From assembly GCA_944326915.1 (NCBI GenBank), contig CALVFT010000001.1, positions 248,001-312,000 on the forward strand: 64,000 bases of DNA, written 5' to 3'. A model generated the notes under the pieces. That model saw only the letters and a program-made list of their open reading frames with translations. It was not told the origin of the DNA and searched no databases. A program made the position numbers and the translations under genes. Numbering within the stretch: the first letter of the stretch is position 1; each line of letters begins with the position of its first letter. Below, in pieces: positions 24,977 to 33,933 of this stretch. The DNA comes from Candidatus Gastranaerophilales bacterium (GTDB lineage: Bacteria; Cyanobacteriota; Vampirovibrionia; Gastranaerophilales; Gastranaerophilaceae).

Positions 24977-25896
24977 TGAAAATCACTAATGTTTCTGCAA
25001 AAATATCACTTAAACCTGTTTTATTAACATTTGCAATAAGTGTTGGGATTACTATATTGTTTTGTTTACTATTTTTATCTTCAGGACCTGCTGAAATATC
25101 ATTTTCAGAGTTTTTCAAATGGTACGGAAGTTTTATACAATATCTAACAGCAGACCAACCGACATACGTAATAGAAATATGGCTTTTTGTTGGATTAGGA
25201 CCAATTATTGTTTATGGAACTTTCTTCTTTATGCTTATATACAGACAAATTCAATTATCACAATTTAAATCAGGACTTAATCTAAAATATATTAATTTGA
25301 AAGATGGAAATATTGATTTTGTATTTAACAAAAAAGGATTCGACTTTTCATGCGGATACAAAGATATTGAAAAAATTGATATGATAATAAAGACTGAACG
25401 TACCACACGCTATGTTAATAAATATTCCAAACGTTACGTAATTGTAATTTCAGAAATTCAATTAGCTTTTTATCTACTTAATAAGAAAAAATTTAAAATA
25501 GCTAATACTGGATGTTTATCTCCAATTAACATGATTTACAAAATTATTGATAACACACGTCCTATTTCTAACCTTATTAATTATGAAGTTGATGGACCTG
25601 ATGATGGCATAATGGAAAAGGTCCAAACTTACGTCAAGAAAAATTACAAACAAAAATATACATTGCGCGAAAGAAATAGATTAAAATTTGCTTCTGTTGG
25701 ACTTTTGATAATGGCTATTATGTTCATTTTAGTATTCAAAGATACATTAATTAAAAATCCATATGACTCATTCCTTTTACAAATGTTACTTATCCCATTA
25801 GCAATACTTATTATCCCATCAATAATAATAGATATTTTAGTAATCATTGACGAAAATAATGAGAAAAAGTATGGTAACAGGGGGTTAAATGGATAG
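24976..25896 (+). CDS. Hypothetical four-span membrane protein in the M48 operon
   Basis: A 306-residue protein. Hydrophobic segments lie near 14-36, 68-90, 236-254 and 262-292. The central soluble part (about 95-220) contains strands such as GNIDFVFNKKGFDFSCGYKDIEKIDMIIK and RYVIVISEIQLAFYLLNKKKFKI. It has the feel of a bacterial PH-like domain inside membrane segments, but this is a guess. The start codon shares its A with the stop of the protease gene, and the end overlaps the next gene by 8 nt, so all are translated together. Confidence 0.75.
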   Translation: MKITNVSAKISLKPVLLTFAISVGITILFCLLFLSSGPAEISFSEFFKWYGSFIQYLTADQPTYVIEIWLFVGLGPIIVYGTFFFMLIYRQIQLSQFKSGLNLKYINLKDGNIDFVFNKKGFDFSCGYKDIEKIDMIIKTERTTRYVNKYSKRYVIVISEIQLAFYLLNKKKFKIANTGCLSPINMIYKIIDNTRPISNLINYEVDGPDDGIMEKVQTYVKKNYKQKYTLRERNRLKFASVGLLIMAIMFILVFKDTLIKNPYDSFLLQMLLIPLAILIIPSIIIDILVIIDENNEKKYGNRGLNG

Positions 25897-27130
25897 TATA
25901 CATAAAAAAGAACTTGAAAATATAATCAAAATACTTCAATCAGAAGATTATTCTAACTACGAACAAGCTTATAACAAGTTACTTGAACTAGATAGAACGT
26001 ATCCAGATAACCCTGACATACAAATCTGGATAGCATACTACTTACTTTATACTGATCTCGATCCAAGGGAAGCAATGGATTACTGCAAAAGATGTCTTGA
26101 AATAAACCCTGATAATGAAATCGCAAAAACAGTACTCGAAGATTGTTACATTGCAATTAAACTAAAAAAGAAACAATCAGAACCTCCAGTATATAATACT
26201 CAGACATATAATTTTCCTCCAGCAAAATACATATTGATTGTAAAAATAATCATTATATTAGCTGTCATATATTTTCTATTTCCTAATGTTCTATTTGGCT
26301 CAAATGATTTTAAAATTGCAAAAATAAATTCTTACATAGGTAATTACAAAACCGAAAATATATTACCAATAAACCCTCCACAAGAATATAACGGGTTTAC
26401 TAAACAGCAAATTTATGATATCAGAAAAAACTTTGTAAAAAAATCAATCTTTAATACTCCACAATACAGCCCTAATGATGAAATTTTTGGACGTATAGTT
26501 GATGGAAAACCTTGGTGGGGCATAAATCAAATTGTATGTTCACCATACAAACAAAAAGATTTTGATAGAACAACAGGTATTTCTGCTGTAAGTAAATATA
26601 TTAACAACCCAAATATGTTAATCCAAGTTATGTTCCCATTCAATTACAATTTGGAATATGACCGAATAGGATATTGCAGTTCAGAATATTCAAAAACTAT
26701 TCCATATCAACTAGTTTATTTAAAGAAAGAAAATTTAATCATAGCAAAATACAAACTAGATAAAAGAGTTTTAAAATCATACTTAAATTGGAATGGAGAA
26801 AAAAGAAAATATTTTCTTAACATAGTAGGACTCAATGCAAAAGATTTTGGATATAATTATGCTTACGCATACAATCTAAAAAATATGCATATGACAGAAA
26901 AAAATAATTTATCTAACAAATTGACCTCATTCCTTGATTTTATCCATCTTGGTGGCAGTTGTAAACATCCTCAGGGATGTAACAATTTATCTCCTTATCA
27001 AGCAAACCTTGATTTTGAGTTAGATTACCTGCCAGCAGAAATGACAATAAAATTATGGAAAAAGAAACCAATGAACAATTATACAAAAGCTGATTTTTAT
27101 TACAGACTCGTATTTGAAAAACTACATTAA
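25889..27130 (+). CDS. TPR-domain membrane protein in the M48 operon
   Basis: A 413-residue protein. Residues 1-95 hold two to three TPR-like helical hairpins (YEQAYNKLLELDRTYPDNPDIQIWIAYYLL; DPREAMDYCKRCLEINPDNEIAKTVLEDCY). One membrane span lies near 112-132. The remaining 280 residues have no family I know, are Tyr/Asn-rich and would be extracytoplasmic (cysteines in IVCSPYK, GYCSSEYS, GSCKHPQGC could form disulfides). The TPR part would be cytoplasmic. It is the last gene, followed by a strong terminator. Confidence 0.78.
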   Translation: MDSIHKKELENIIKILQSEDYSNYEQAYNKLLELDRTYPDNPDIQIWIAYYLLYTDLDPREAMDYCKRCLEINPDNEIAKTVLEDCYIAIKLKKKQSEPPVYNTQTYNFPPAKYILIVKIIIILAVIYFLFPNVLFGSNDFKIAKINSYIGNYKTENILPINPPQEYNGFTKQQIYDIRKNFVKKSIFNTPQYSPNDEIFGRIVDGKPWWGINQIVCSPYKQKDFDRTTGISAVSKYINNPNMLIQVMFPFNYNLEYDRIGYCSSEYSKTIPYQLVYLKKENLIIAKYKLDKRVLKSYLNWNGEKRKYFLNIVGLNAKDFGYNYAYAYNLKNMHMTEKNNLSNKLTSFLDFIHLGGSCKHPQGCNNLSPYQANLDFELDYLPAEMTIKLWKKKPMNNYTKADFYYRLVFEKLH

Positions 27131-27141
27131 TAATGTGAAAC

Positions 27142-27177
27142 AAAAAAGAACCGATTTGTTAATCGGTTCTTTTTTTT
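27142..27177 (+). terminator. Bidirectional Rho-independent terminator
   Basis: A 15-bp perfect stem (27142-27156 with 27161-27175) with a TGTT loop and A/T ends separates the M48 operon from the convergent rpsF-ssb-rpsR operon. Confidence 0.9.
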
Positions 27178-27195
27178 ACATCCTTTGACAATATA

Positions 27196-27429
27196 CTAGT
27201 CAAAAACGTAGTTGATAATAGCAGCTTCTCTAGCACGTTTAATTGCTTTTGCAATCATTCTTTGGTGCTTAGCGCAGTTACCAGTAATTCTGCGAGGAAT
27301 AATTTTTCCTGCTTCTGTTAGGTATCTTTTCAATTTAGCAGCATCTTTAAAATCGATAGCTTCTACTTTGTCTGCGCAAAGACTGCAATTTTTACGTTTT
27401 TTCTTGTCATCGTTGTTTTGTCTTGCCAT
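27196..27429 (-). CDS. rpsR: 30S ribosomal protein S18
   Basis: A 77-residue small-subunit protein that pairs with S6 on the platform of the 30S subunit. The signature [39 protein letters not shown] is clear. C19 and C22 in NCSLCADK, with C49 later, are the ancestral zinc-type form. It is the last gene of rpsF-ssb-rpsR. A CCAATC/GATTGG hairpin lies in the 101-bp gap before it. Confidence 0.97.
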   Translation of the reverse strand: MARQNNDDKKKRKNCSLCADKVEAIDFKDAAKLKRYLTEAGKIIPRRITGNCAKHQRMIAKAIKRAREAAIINYVFD

Positions 27430-27530
27430 TTTTACAATTAGCCTTTCTAGCCATTTTATTTTGTACTACTTGTTATTTTAAATATTTTCCAATCTTCTAG
27501 ACCCGATTGGAGGGTGAATATACTACGTTA

Positions 27531-27929
27531 CTAAAATGGAATTTCATCTTCGTTAATCAAATCATTTGAAAGATCATCTGATTCAAATTTAACGATTTCT
27601 TCAGTACCATAGTCAGAATTAGAAGAAGTTGAACCTTCTCCAAGTTTTTCAATTGTATTGGCATCAATTTCATAAATTCTTTTTTCAGTACCATCATCCA
27701 TTTTTACAGCTGCAGTCTGAAGTCTACCTTCTACTAGGACTTTTTCTCCTTTAGAAATAGATGATACTACTTCATCTAAGCTGTTTCTTTTAGAGATAAT
27801 TCTCATAAGAATTTCTTCTCTTTCGCCAATATTAAGAACAAATGCAGAGACCGCAACGTTATTTTGTGTAAAACGTTTTTCCGGTGCTCTATATACTGTT
27901 CCTGTTACAACTGATTTTGCAATACTCAT
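27531..27929 (-). CDS. ssb: Single-stranded DNA-binding protein
   Basis: A 132-residue OB-fold SSB (domain about 1-105: AKSVVTGTVYRAPEKRFTQNNVAVSAFVLNIG, KVLVEGRLQT). It is followed by a short acidic tail ending in NEDEIPF, the classic SSB-Ct that recruits DNA-repair and replication partners. The tail is unusually short. It sits between rpsF and rpsR, as in many bacteria. Confidence 0.95.
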   Translation of the reverse strand: MSIAKSVVTGTVYRAPEKRFTQNNVAVSAFVLNIGEREEILMRIISKRNSLDEVVSSISKGEKVLVEGRLQTAAVKMDDGTEKRIYEIDANTIEKLGEGSTSSNSDYGTEEIVKFESDDLSNDLINEDEIPF

Positions 27930-27948
27930 TTTTTCTTCTCTCTATTAA

Positions 27949-28248
27949 TTAAACATTAGCTGTTTTTGCTGCTTCTAAAAACATAATTCTTAAGATGTTA
28001 TCATTCAATCTTAATTGTCTGTTGAAATCAGCAACTTTTTCAGCAGGAATGCTTAATACAGAATTTACTAAAAATCCATCTCTGAAATTTTGGATTTCAT
28101 AAGCTAATTTTTTTCTACCAATTTTGTCTGTAGATTCAACTTTTCCACCGAAGCCAGTAACATCAGAGTTGATTTTTTCAACTAATTTATCTACTTCTTC
28201 TGCATCTAAGTTTGGTTTAAATACAGTTAATAATTCATAAGTTTTCAT
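27949..28248 (-). CDS. rpsF: 30S ribosomal protein S6
   Basis: A 99-residue small-subunit protein with the family start MKTYELLTVFKPNLDAEEVDKLVEKI and the motif GRKKLAYEIQNFRDGFLV. It binds S18. It is the first gene of the operon, with AAGGAG upstream. dapF lies upstream on the same strand with a 60-bp gap. Confidence 0.96.
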   Translation of the reverse strand: MKTYELLTVFKPNLDAEEVDKLVEKINSDVTGFGGKVESTDKIGRKKLAYEIQNFRDGFLVNSVLSIPAEKVADFNRQLRLNDNILRIMFLEAAKTANV

Positions 28249-28308
28249 TTTATAATTCTCCTTTTATATTTTGACTGTGTCTCAATAATATCATGAAAAT
28301 ACAGATAT

Positions 28309-29151
28309 TTACAATACATACTCTCCAAAAAAGCTGTAGTTAGCAGAGCCTATTAAGAAAATATCTTGGTTAGGATTGTCGGAATTCCCTTGCCATTCCA
28401 CAAATACAGGGCCACCAAGCAAGTTTACCTTAACCTTTTGTTCTGTTAAGTTATTTAAAACACAAGCTACAACACTTGCACAAGCTCCGGTACCACAAGC
28501 AAGAGTGATACCACAACCTCTCTCATAAACTCTCATATCTATTTCATGTTTTGAAATTACTTTAACAAATTCTGTATTTGTCTTTTCTGGGAAAAATTCA
28601 TGTTTTTCCACATAAGGGCCATATTTTTGAGCAAGTTCTAACGGGTCTTCCTCCGTAAAGATTACACAATGCGGATTACCCATTGATACAGGGTGAATTT
28701 TAAAAGTCTTGTCTAAAACTTCTATCTGTTTTGTATCACCCCAAAACGGAATCTTTTTCTCTTCTAAAATCGGGGTACCCATATTTACCTTAACCAAATT
28801 TGCATCAACAATTTGAGGTTTAATTACTCCTGCAAGAGTTTCTACGCTGAATTCTTTTTTATCTACAAGTTTTTTCTCATAAACATATTTTGCAAAACAT
28901 CTCATACCATTTCCGCACATCTGCGCAGTTGTTCCGTCAGAATTGTAAAAATACCAACCGATATCAGTTTTATCAGTATCTAACTTTGGAATAATCAACC
29001 CGTCAGCACCGATTCCAAAATGTCTGTCACATAATTTTATAGCAAGGTCAGACATCTTCATACCTGTCTTTTCGTATTCTTCATAATCCAAAATAACGAA
29101 ATCATTTCCACAACCTTGCATTTTTGTAAATTTTATTTTTTTCATTGTCAT
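28309..29151 (-). CDS. dapF: Diaminopimelate epimerase
   Basis: A 280-residue PLP-independent racemase making meso-diaminopimelate for lysine and peptidoglycan. The two catalytic cysteines are C79 in MCGNGMRCFAKY and C219 in GCGITLACGTGACAS. KMQGCGNDFVILD is the N-terminal motif. The start may be ATG 29151 or 29145, and AAGGG precedes both. The frame also reaches 29169. The presence of this gene points to a DAP-type cell wall. Confidence 0.95.
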   Translation of the reverse strand: MTMKKIKFTKMQGCGNDFVILDYEEYEKTGMKMSDLAIKLCDRHFGIGADGLIIPKLDTDKTDIGWYFYNSDGTTAQMCGNGMRCFAKYVYEKKLVDKKEFSVETLAGVIKPQIVDANLVKVNMGTPILEEKKIPFWGDTKQIEVLDKTFKIHPVSMGNPHCVIFTEEDPLELAQKYGPYVEKHEFFPEKTNTEFVKVISKHEIDMRVYERGCGITLACGTGACASVVACVLNNLTEQKVKVNLLGGPVFVEWQGNSDNPNQDIFLIGSANYSFFGEYVL

Positions 29152-29275
29152 ATTTCCCTTTATTATCATTCTTTTCAGTTAAGATTATTATAGCACAATG
29201 CAAAATTTTAAAAATTTATACTATAATAATTTCGTTGATTTTCTGTAAAACATCAGACAATAAAAAGGGGTAGTA

Positions 29276-30982
29276 ATGAGAGTAAATGCAATTAATTTGG
29301 GAATATACAAACAAACTTATAACAATAATAATCTTTCTGGACAAAAAGTCCATATAAAAAACCAACCAATATCTGATACCGTGAGTTTTTCAGGCAAAGG
29401 AATTCAAAGTATATTTTCAAAATACAACCCGGTTATAAAAAATTTTGTAAACTATCAAATTCCGGTACATAACAAAAAAATTGCACAAAAACTTGCAACA
29501 ACATACACTCCTCAAAGTTTTAAAAAATTATTTAACTTTGCTGATAAAAACGGTGTATTCAATTTACATTTCAATGAACAAACCGGATTTTTCAAAACAA
29601 GTTTAATTTCTTCAAAAGAGAATCACCTTATGGCAGATTTAGTCTGGGTTACAGATACTGCAAGATACATGCCGATACTAAAAGATAAATATCCCGACAA
29701 AATTGTTCCATTGATGGAAAATATTTCTCACTACTACAAAAAACAAGAACGCTCAATGGAAAAAGTTATAAAAAATCCTCTTTTGTATGAAATGAATTAC
29801 GGGTGGCCTAATACCTCAAAAAACGGCTGTGGACACGTGTTTAATCCACTAAACTACAAAACACATAAATGGTATCCTAAAACAAGACTTGAATCCGTTG
29901 GATTATATATGCAAACTATGGCTGATTTAATAAAAAACGGGCTTGAAAATACAAAAATTAGTTTTAAAAACGATCCAACACCTCATGCTTTATTAAAAAC
30001 CATAAAAAAACCTCCTTATGGATATTTTGAAGCAAAACAAATCAGTAAAGATACCGCAGATTCAATCGGCACAGTAACTAAGTATTTAAAATCAATCATT
30101 TATCCGTATGCAAAATCATGCAATTCTTGGGAAGAAAATACGTTCATTGGGACTGCTACAAGCGATACTGCAATCATTAATGAAGGTCTTAGAAGGATTA
30201 TGGATTTAATGTATTCTCCTACAGAAAACAAAGAGCTTCTAAATGTAAGAAAAATAATTTTGAACTCACGAAACGGTGATGTTTTCAAAGATAAAAAATC
30301 CCTTGAAGAACTTCTTAAAATCGGAGAATACAGAATCAAAAATGATGATATGGCAGAGGGCTTCAAAGATAGAAAGTATGATGCAGCATTATCATTTGTA
30401 TCTCATTCAGAATCTTACAGCTCTAATGTCATAGAAGATATTTCCCAAAATGTAAAAAGATTGATGGCTCTTGAGCAAAACAAAATTGATGATATATCTG
30501 AACCACTAGTGAGAGAAAACGGTATCATAAGATACAACCGTGATAAATACATTAATCTTGACTATGACCTGCTTGCTAAAAAGTCAGAAACTACAAACAA
30601 TGATGAAGCCCAATGGTTTATGGTAACTGATATATCCAAAGGTTATGGAATTCAATTAAAAAAACTTTTGAATCATATAGAAAAAAATAATGGAAAAATT
30701 TCTACAGAAGAACAAAAACTAAAAGATTTTCTACTAAACAAAGAAACCGAATACATAAACAGAGGTTATGCACGTATTACAGGTGAAAATAGTTACAAAG
30801 CTAATGGCAAACCATGTCTACCATGGCAAGTTCCAGAAGCATACCAAGCAGTAACAACCACCCAAGGAATAAAATACGTACCTGGTACACATACTCCACT
30901 TGCTTGGGCACAAGCATCTTTGTATGACGCTTCAAAATTATTCAGTGAAAATCTACAACGAATACAAAATTTAACAAAATAA
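29276..30982 (+). CDS. Hypothetical protein with Asn/Gln-rich leader and VSFSG motif
   Basis: A 568-residue protein with no family I recognise. It starts MRVNAINLG, has an Asn-rich leader (N16-N19) and reaches the motif DTVSFSG at 34-40. The rest is basic and globular: WVTDTARYMPILKDKYPDK, NYGWPNTSKNGCGHVFNPL, NSWEENTFIGTATSDTAIINEGLRRIMDL, WQVPEAYQAVTTTQGIKYVPGTHTPLAWAQASLY. The last part, with helical pairs, faintly recalls glycoside hydrolases of the alpha/alpha barrel type (GH15-like), a weak suspicion only. No signal peptide or membrane span is present. AAAAGGGG precedes the start. Other proteins nearby share the leader style. Confidence 0.72.
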   Translation: MRVNAINLGIYKQTYNNNNLSGQKVHIKNQPISDTVSFSGKGIQSIFSKYNPVIKNFVNYQIPVHNKKIAQKLATTYTPQSFKKLFNFADKNGVFNLHFNEQTGFFKTSLISSKENHLMADLVWVTDTARYMPILKDKYPDKIVPLMENISHYYKKQERSMEKVIKNPLLYEMNYGWPNTSKNGCGHVFNPLNYKTHKWYPKTRLESVGLYMQTMADLIKNGLENTKISFKNDPTPHALLKTIKKPPYGYFEAKQISKDTADSIGTVTKYLKSIIYPYAKSCNSWEENTFIGTATSDTAIINEGLRRIMDLMYSPTENKELLNVRKIILNSRNGDVFKDKKSLEELLKIGEYRIKNDDMAEGFKDRKYDAALSFVSHSESYSSNVIEDISQNVKRLMALEQNKIDDISEPLVRENGIIRYNRDKYINLDYDLLAKKSETTNNDEAQWFMVTDISKGYGIQLKKLLNHIEKNNGKISTEEQKLKDFLLNKETEYINRGYARITGENSYKANGKPCLPWQVPEAYQAVTTTQGIKYVPGTHTPLAWAQASLYDASKLFSENLQRIQNLTK

Positions 30983-31050
30983 ACTCAAATTACGCAATTT
31001 TTCATAACAAAAATACTTTATATTAATGTAGGTTAGTAAAAAGGTTAGTT

Positions 31051-31518
31051 ATGAATTATCCATATTCAAATAATGCCGTCATGTATCCACGGCAAGTTCG
31101 CAGGCGACCAAATCAAGCTGCGATGATGAACCCTATTTATTCAAGACCGCCACTTGAAAAAATAGAAATTTCTCCTGAATTTATGAATCAAGTTAGTGCA
31201 GAAGTTTTTAAGAACCAAGCACTAGCTAATATGTTAACGAAAAATCCATTACGTTATGGCATGTCCATAAGCGATTATGGAGCGAGCCTTATGCGAATGG
31301 GTAAAATCCCCAAAAAAGATTTTATTGTCTCAGATAACAAATTGATAGAGTTTAATAGAGTAGGTGAACGACTGAAAGAAACTACCTTTTACAAACAGTC
31401 CAATGACTCACCACCACTGATTGAATGTGATTTTTATAACGCATCCACACAGGAAAAATACAAAACAATTAAATACTCACCCACAGAAACAAAAACTTGT
31501 AGGTATACACAAATATAA
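31051..31518 (+). CDS. Hypothetical protein, 155 residues
   Basis: The N-terminal 35 residues are rich in Asn, Tyr, Pro and Arg (MNYPYSNNAVMYPRQVRRRPNQ) and look disordered. The rest contains SPEFMNQVSAEVFKNQALANMLTKNPLRYGMSISDYGASLMRMGKIPKKDF and a C-terminal beta region. No family is recognised. AAGG lies just before the start. The upstream sequence has two GGTTAGT repeats (31031 and 31043), of unknown meaning. Confidence 0.65.
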   Translation: MNYPYSNNAVMYPRQVRRRPNQAAMMNPIYSRPPLEKIEISPEFMNQVSAEVFKNQALANMLTKNPLRYGMSISDYGASLMRMGKIPKKDFIVSDNKLIEFNRVGERLKETTFYKQSNDSPPLIECDFYNASTQEKYKTIKYSPTETKTCRYTQI

Positions 31519-31594
31519 TTAAAAAATTTTTACATATTGCCTTTTTAATTTTGTTTTTATAGATTTATAGATATAGAAATTAAAAAAGGCATAT

Positions 31595-32263
31595 ATGTTT
31601 AAAATATGGAAAAAAATAAAAAATAAATACGGACAGATCAAAAACAATATTTTTATTAGAAATGATCTTAAACTCTCTCACCCTAAACGCTATCCTATAG
31701 CTCTTTCAAACAATGAAAGAAAGTTTTTAATAAAACATTGTACTGATTGTAAAAATTATTTGGAATTCGGTTCAGGAGGTTCAACTTTCCTTGTATTAAT
31801 GAATACAAATATAGAAAATATTACATCAGTTGAATCTGATCCAAAATGGATTTCACACCTAGAAAAATGGGAATTTATAAAACAAGCAGAACAAAAACGA
31901 TTAAAATTTAAATATATAAACATTGGAGAAGTAGGATTCTTAGGCATACCAAAAGATTTAAGTGTTAAAGAGTTATATCCAGATTATTCAAGTAAAATTT
32001 TTGCAGAAAATAACAATTTTGATTTGGTTTTTATCGACGGAAGATTTCGTGTAGCATGCGCTCTACAGACGATTTTAAATTGCAATCAAAATACCAAAAT
32101 ACTAATGCATGATTTTAACAACAGAGAAGAATACCATTGTATTCTAAAATACTTAGATATATTAGACACAATGGATACAATGAGTCTTTTCAGAATAAAA
32201 AATAATATAGATAAAGAAGAACTTCATAAAGATTATGAAGATTACAAATATAACTGGGCATAA
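31595..32263 (+). CDS. Class I SAM-dependent methyltransferase-like protein
   Basis: A 222-residue protein with a Rossmann methyltransferase pattern. Motif I is YLEFGSGGSTFLVL, motif II is ITSVESDPKWISHL (acidic Glu end), and motif IV-like is FDLVFIDGRFRVACAL with LMHDF later. This type is often found near glycan or capsule genes. The substrate is unknown. AAAGG precedes the start. The N-terminal 35 residues are basic and may be a membrane-binding helix. Confidence 0.78.
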   Translation: MFKIWKKIKNKYGQIKNNIFIRNDLKLSHPKRYPIALSNNERKFLIKHCTDCKNYLEFGSGGSTFLVLMNTNIENITSVESDPKWISHLEKWEFIKQAEQKRLKFKYINIGEVGFLGIPKDLSVKELYPDYSSKIFAENNNFDLVFIDGRFRVACALQTILNCNQNTKILMHDFNNREEYHCILKYLDILDTMDTMSLFRIKNNIDKEELHKDYEDYKYNWA

Positions 32264-32340
32264 GTAATCTTATATATCTAAATTTACTGAACATCTAGCG
32301 GATTAAACAATTCATTCGTTATTTCTTTTTGGGGGAAGGG

Positions 32341-32368
32341 AATGGTATGTGCCATTTGTCTTTTTTTA
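32341..32368 (+). terminator. Probable terminator of the methyltransferase gene
   Basis: AATGG (32341-32345) pairs with CCATT (32352-32356), followed by TGTCTTTTTTTATT. The stem is short. Confidence 0.5.
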
Positions 32369-32390
32369 TTTAAGATTAGAAAAACGCACT

Positions 32391-32417
32391 AAAAAAGAGC
32401 CTTTTCAGGCTCTTTTT
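32391..32417 (-). terminator. Terminator of the tRNA-Ser transcript
   Basis: AAAAAGAGCC pairs with GGCTCTTTTT with a 6-nt loop. On the minus strand it ends in a T tract just after the tRNA. Confidence 0.8.
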
Positions 32418-32420
32418 AAA

Positions 32421-32510
32421 TGGAGGAGGAGGTGGGATTCGAACCCACGGAACGCGTGAACGTTCGACAGTTTTCAAGACTGCTCCAATCAACCGCTCTG
32501 GCACTCCTCC
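32421..32510 (-). tRNA. tRNA-Ser (UGA)
   Basis: A 90-nt tRNA. The acceptor stem is GGAGGAG with CTCCTCC. The anticodon loop CTTGAAA has anticodon TGA (32476-32474), and a long variable arm (GAACG/CGTTC) is typical of serine. The T arm is GTGGG-TTCGAAT-CCCAC. If the acceptor is taken as above, the discriminator is T (32424) and CCA is encoded (32423-32421). A U discriminator is unusual for tRNA-Ser. Confidence 0.96.
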
Positions 32511-32622
32511 AGAAGTTATTGTTGGATCTGTTTTTATTTTATTATATCAAAATATTTTGTCAAGATACTAAAAAAAGTTATTTTTGCTAGCAAAAAATAT
32601 TTTTACATTATTTCTAAAGAGT

Positions 32623-33915
32623 ATGAAAATTCAAAATACACAACAAAATAACAATTTCAAAGGCTATGATGCAAGAAAATTGAAAGGTTTTATTATGAAT
32701 TCAAATTTTGCAGGAATAGCTGATGAAATGAGAAAAATTGGCGAAATTGAAAACTTTAAAGTTTTTCTATTTGAACATGGGCCAAAACAATTTATTCTAA
32801 AAAATGACTGCTTTGAAATTACGCCACATAGTAAAGGTTGTTGGGCTCAAGATTGTTGGGGAATAGTAAAGAATTCTCTCCTTTCTCTTGATAACTTGGA
32901 CAAAACACAAATTCTTAAAAAGACATTCAAACTACAATCTAATAAACTTCAAGAATTTGCTCAAGAAATGCTTAATATCAACAAGTTGCAAGAATATGTA
33001 GATATCTTATACAATCTGCCTGTTGTTGAAAAAAATGGAAAAAAATATGTTCAGATAGTAACCGAAAATGGCATAGAGCATATAGACAAAAATATTTTTA
33101 ACATGGAATTCAACAGAAACGTAAAAATCCTTGAAAAAGCTAGAAATCAAACTCATGTAAAAGGTGGAAATTATTTTCTTACCAAAAATCAAAATGGAGA
33201 AGATGAACTACTTATTGGAGAAAATGAGTTAAAAAAATTTAGCAGGGAAGAATTACAACAAATGTTTAAAGTAAAAAATATTTTCCCTATTCCGCTCGCT
33301 GATTTTCACATAGATCTTTTTATCAGACCGTTAAAAGACAAAAAAGTATTAATAGCAGATGATAACATGATGCTTGACATTTTGGCTGAAGGAGTAGAAA
33401 AAATTAAAAATGCAGCTATTCGAACACCAAAAGATCAACGAGAAAAATTCAGAACTCCATTGGCACAAACAAACTTGTACCTACAACAATTTAAAGAAAT
33501 TATAAATCAAAATCCTTATGCAAAAATGCAGGATGTTGAAAAAGCATTGATTGATGCAGGGTATGAACCAATAAAAGTTCCTGCACGTGTCTTTGAAATT
33601 TATGGTAACAAAGGTACACCTAACAGTTTCTATCTAAAGCAACTACATAATTATATGAATGCAAATGTACTGATAAATGACAAAAATGAAGTTATATATA
33701 TTACTAACAAATCCAATTTGGATGAAACTCTTGGACTTACGAAAGAAATCAAAGATAATATAGGATTTAGTCTTGAAAATGAATTTATCAAACATATAAA
33801 ACCACATGTAGACAAAATCTATTTTGTATCAGGAGAAAATAATGCTATTCCAAAAACACTTTTGCCAATACAAAATGGCGGCATACACTGCATGTGTGCA
33901 GAAATTCCTAAATAA
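32623..33915 (+). CDS. Deiminase-fold protein (PAD/agmatine deiminase superfamily)
   Basis: A 430-residue protein of the guanidino-modifying enzyme superfamily. The expected catalytic set appears in order: D77 in CWAQDCWG, the HVKGGN loop (178-183), H229 and D231 in DFHIDLF, Asn in NANVLIND (near 347-352) and nucleophile C423 in NGGIHCMCAEIP. Bacterial peptidylarginine deiminase and agmatine deiminase show the same order. The usual Glu before GGN is Lys here, so the reaction (deimination, amidino transfer or dihydrolase) is open. The start MKIQNTQQNNNFKG is an Asn/Gln-rich leader like that of its neighbours. The frame opens at a TTG (32584), but ATG 32623 is preferred. No secretion signal is seen. 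Confidence 0.8.
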   Translation: MKIQNTQQNNNFKGYDARKLKGFIMNSNFAGIADEMRKIGEIENFKVFLFEHGPKQFILKNDCFEITPHSKGCWAQDCWGIVKNSLLSLDNLDKTQILKKTFKLQSNKLQEFAQEMLNINKLQEYVDILYNLPVVEKNGKKYVQIVTENGIEHIDKNIFNMEFNRNVKILEKARNQTHVKGGNYFLTKNQNGEDELLIGENELKKFSREELQQMFKVKNIFPIPLADFHIDLFIRPLKDKKVLIADDNMMLDILAEGVEKIKNAAIRTPKDQREKFRTPLAQTNLYLQQFKEIINQNPYAKMQDVEKALIDAGYEPIKVPARVFEIYGNKGTPNSFYLKQLHNYMNANVLINDKNEVIYITNKSNLDETLGLTKEIKDNIGFSLENEFIKHIKPHVDKIYFVSGENNAIPKTLLPIQNGGIHCMCAEIPK

Positions 33916-33933
33916 TAATAAAAAAAAGCTATG

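Noticed and set aside
28249-28308. Riboswitch before rpsF or dapF
   Set aside because: The gap is 60 bp with no conserved aptamer-like structure.
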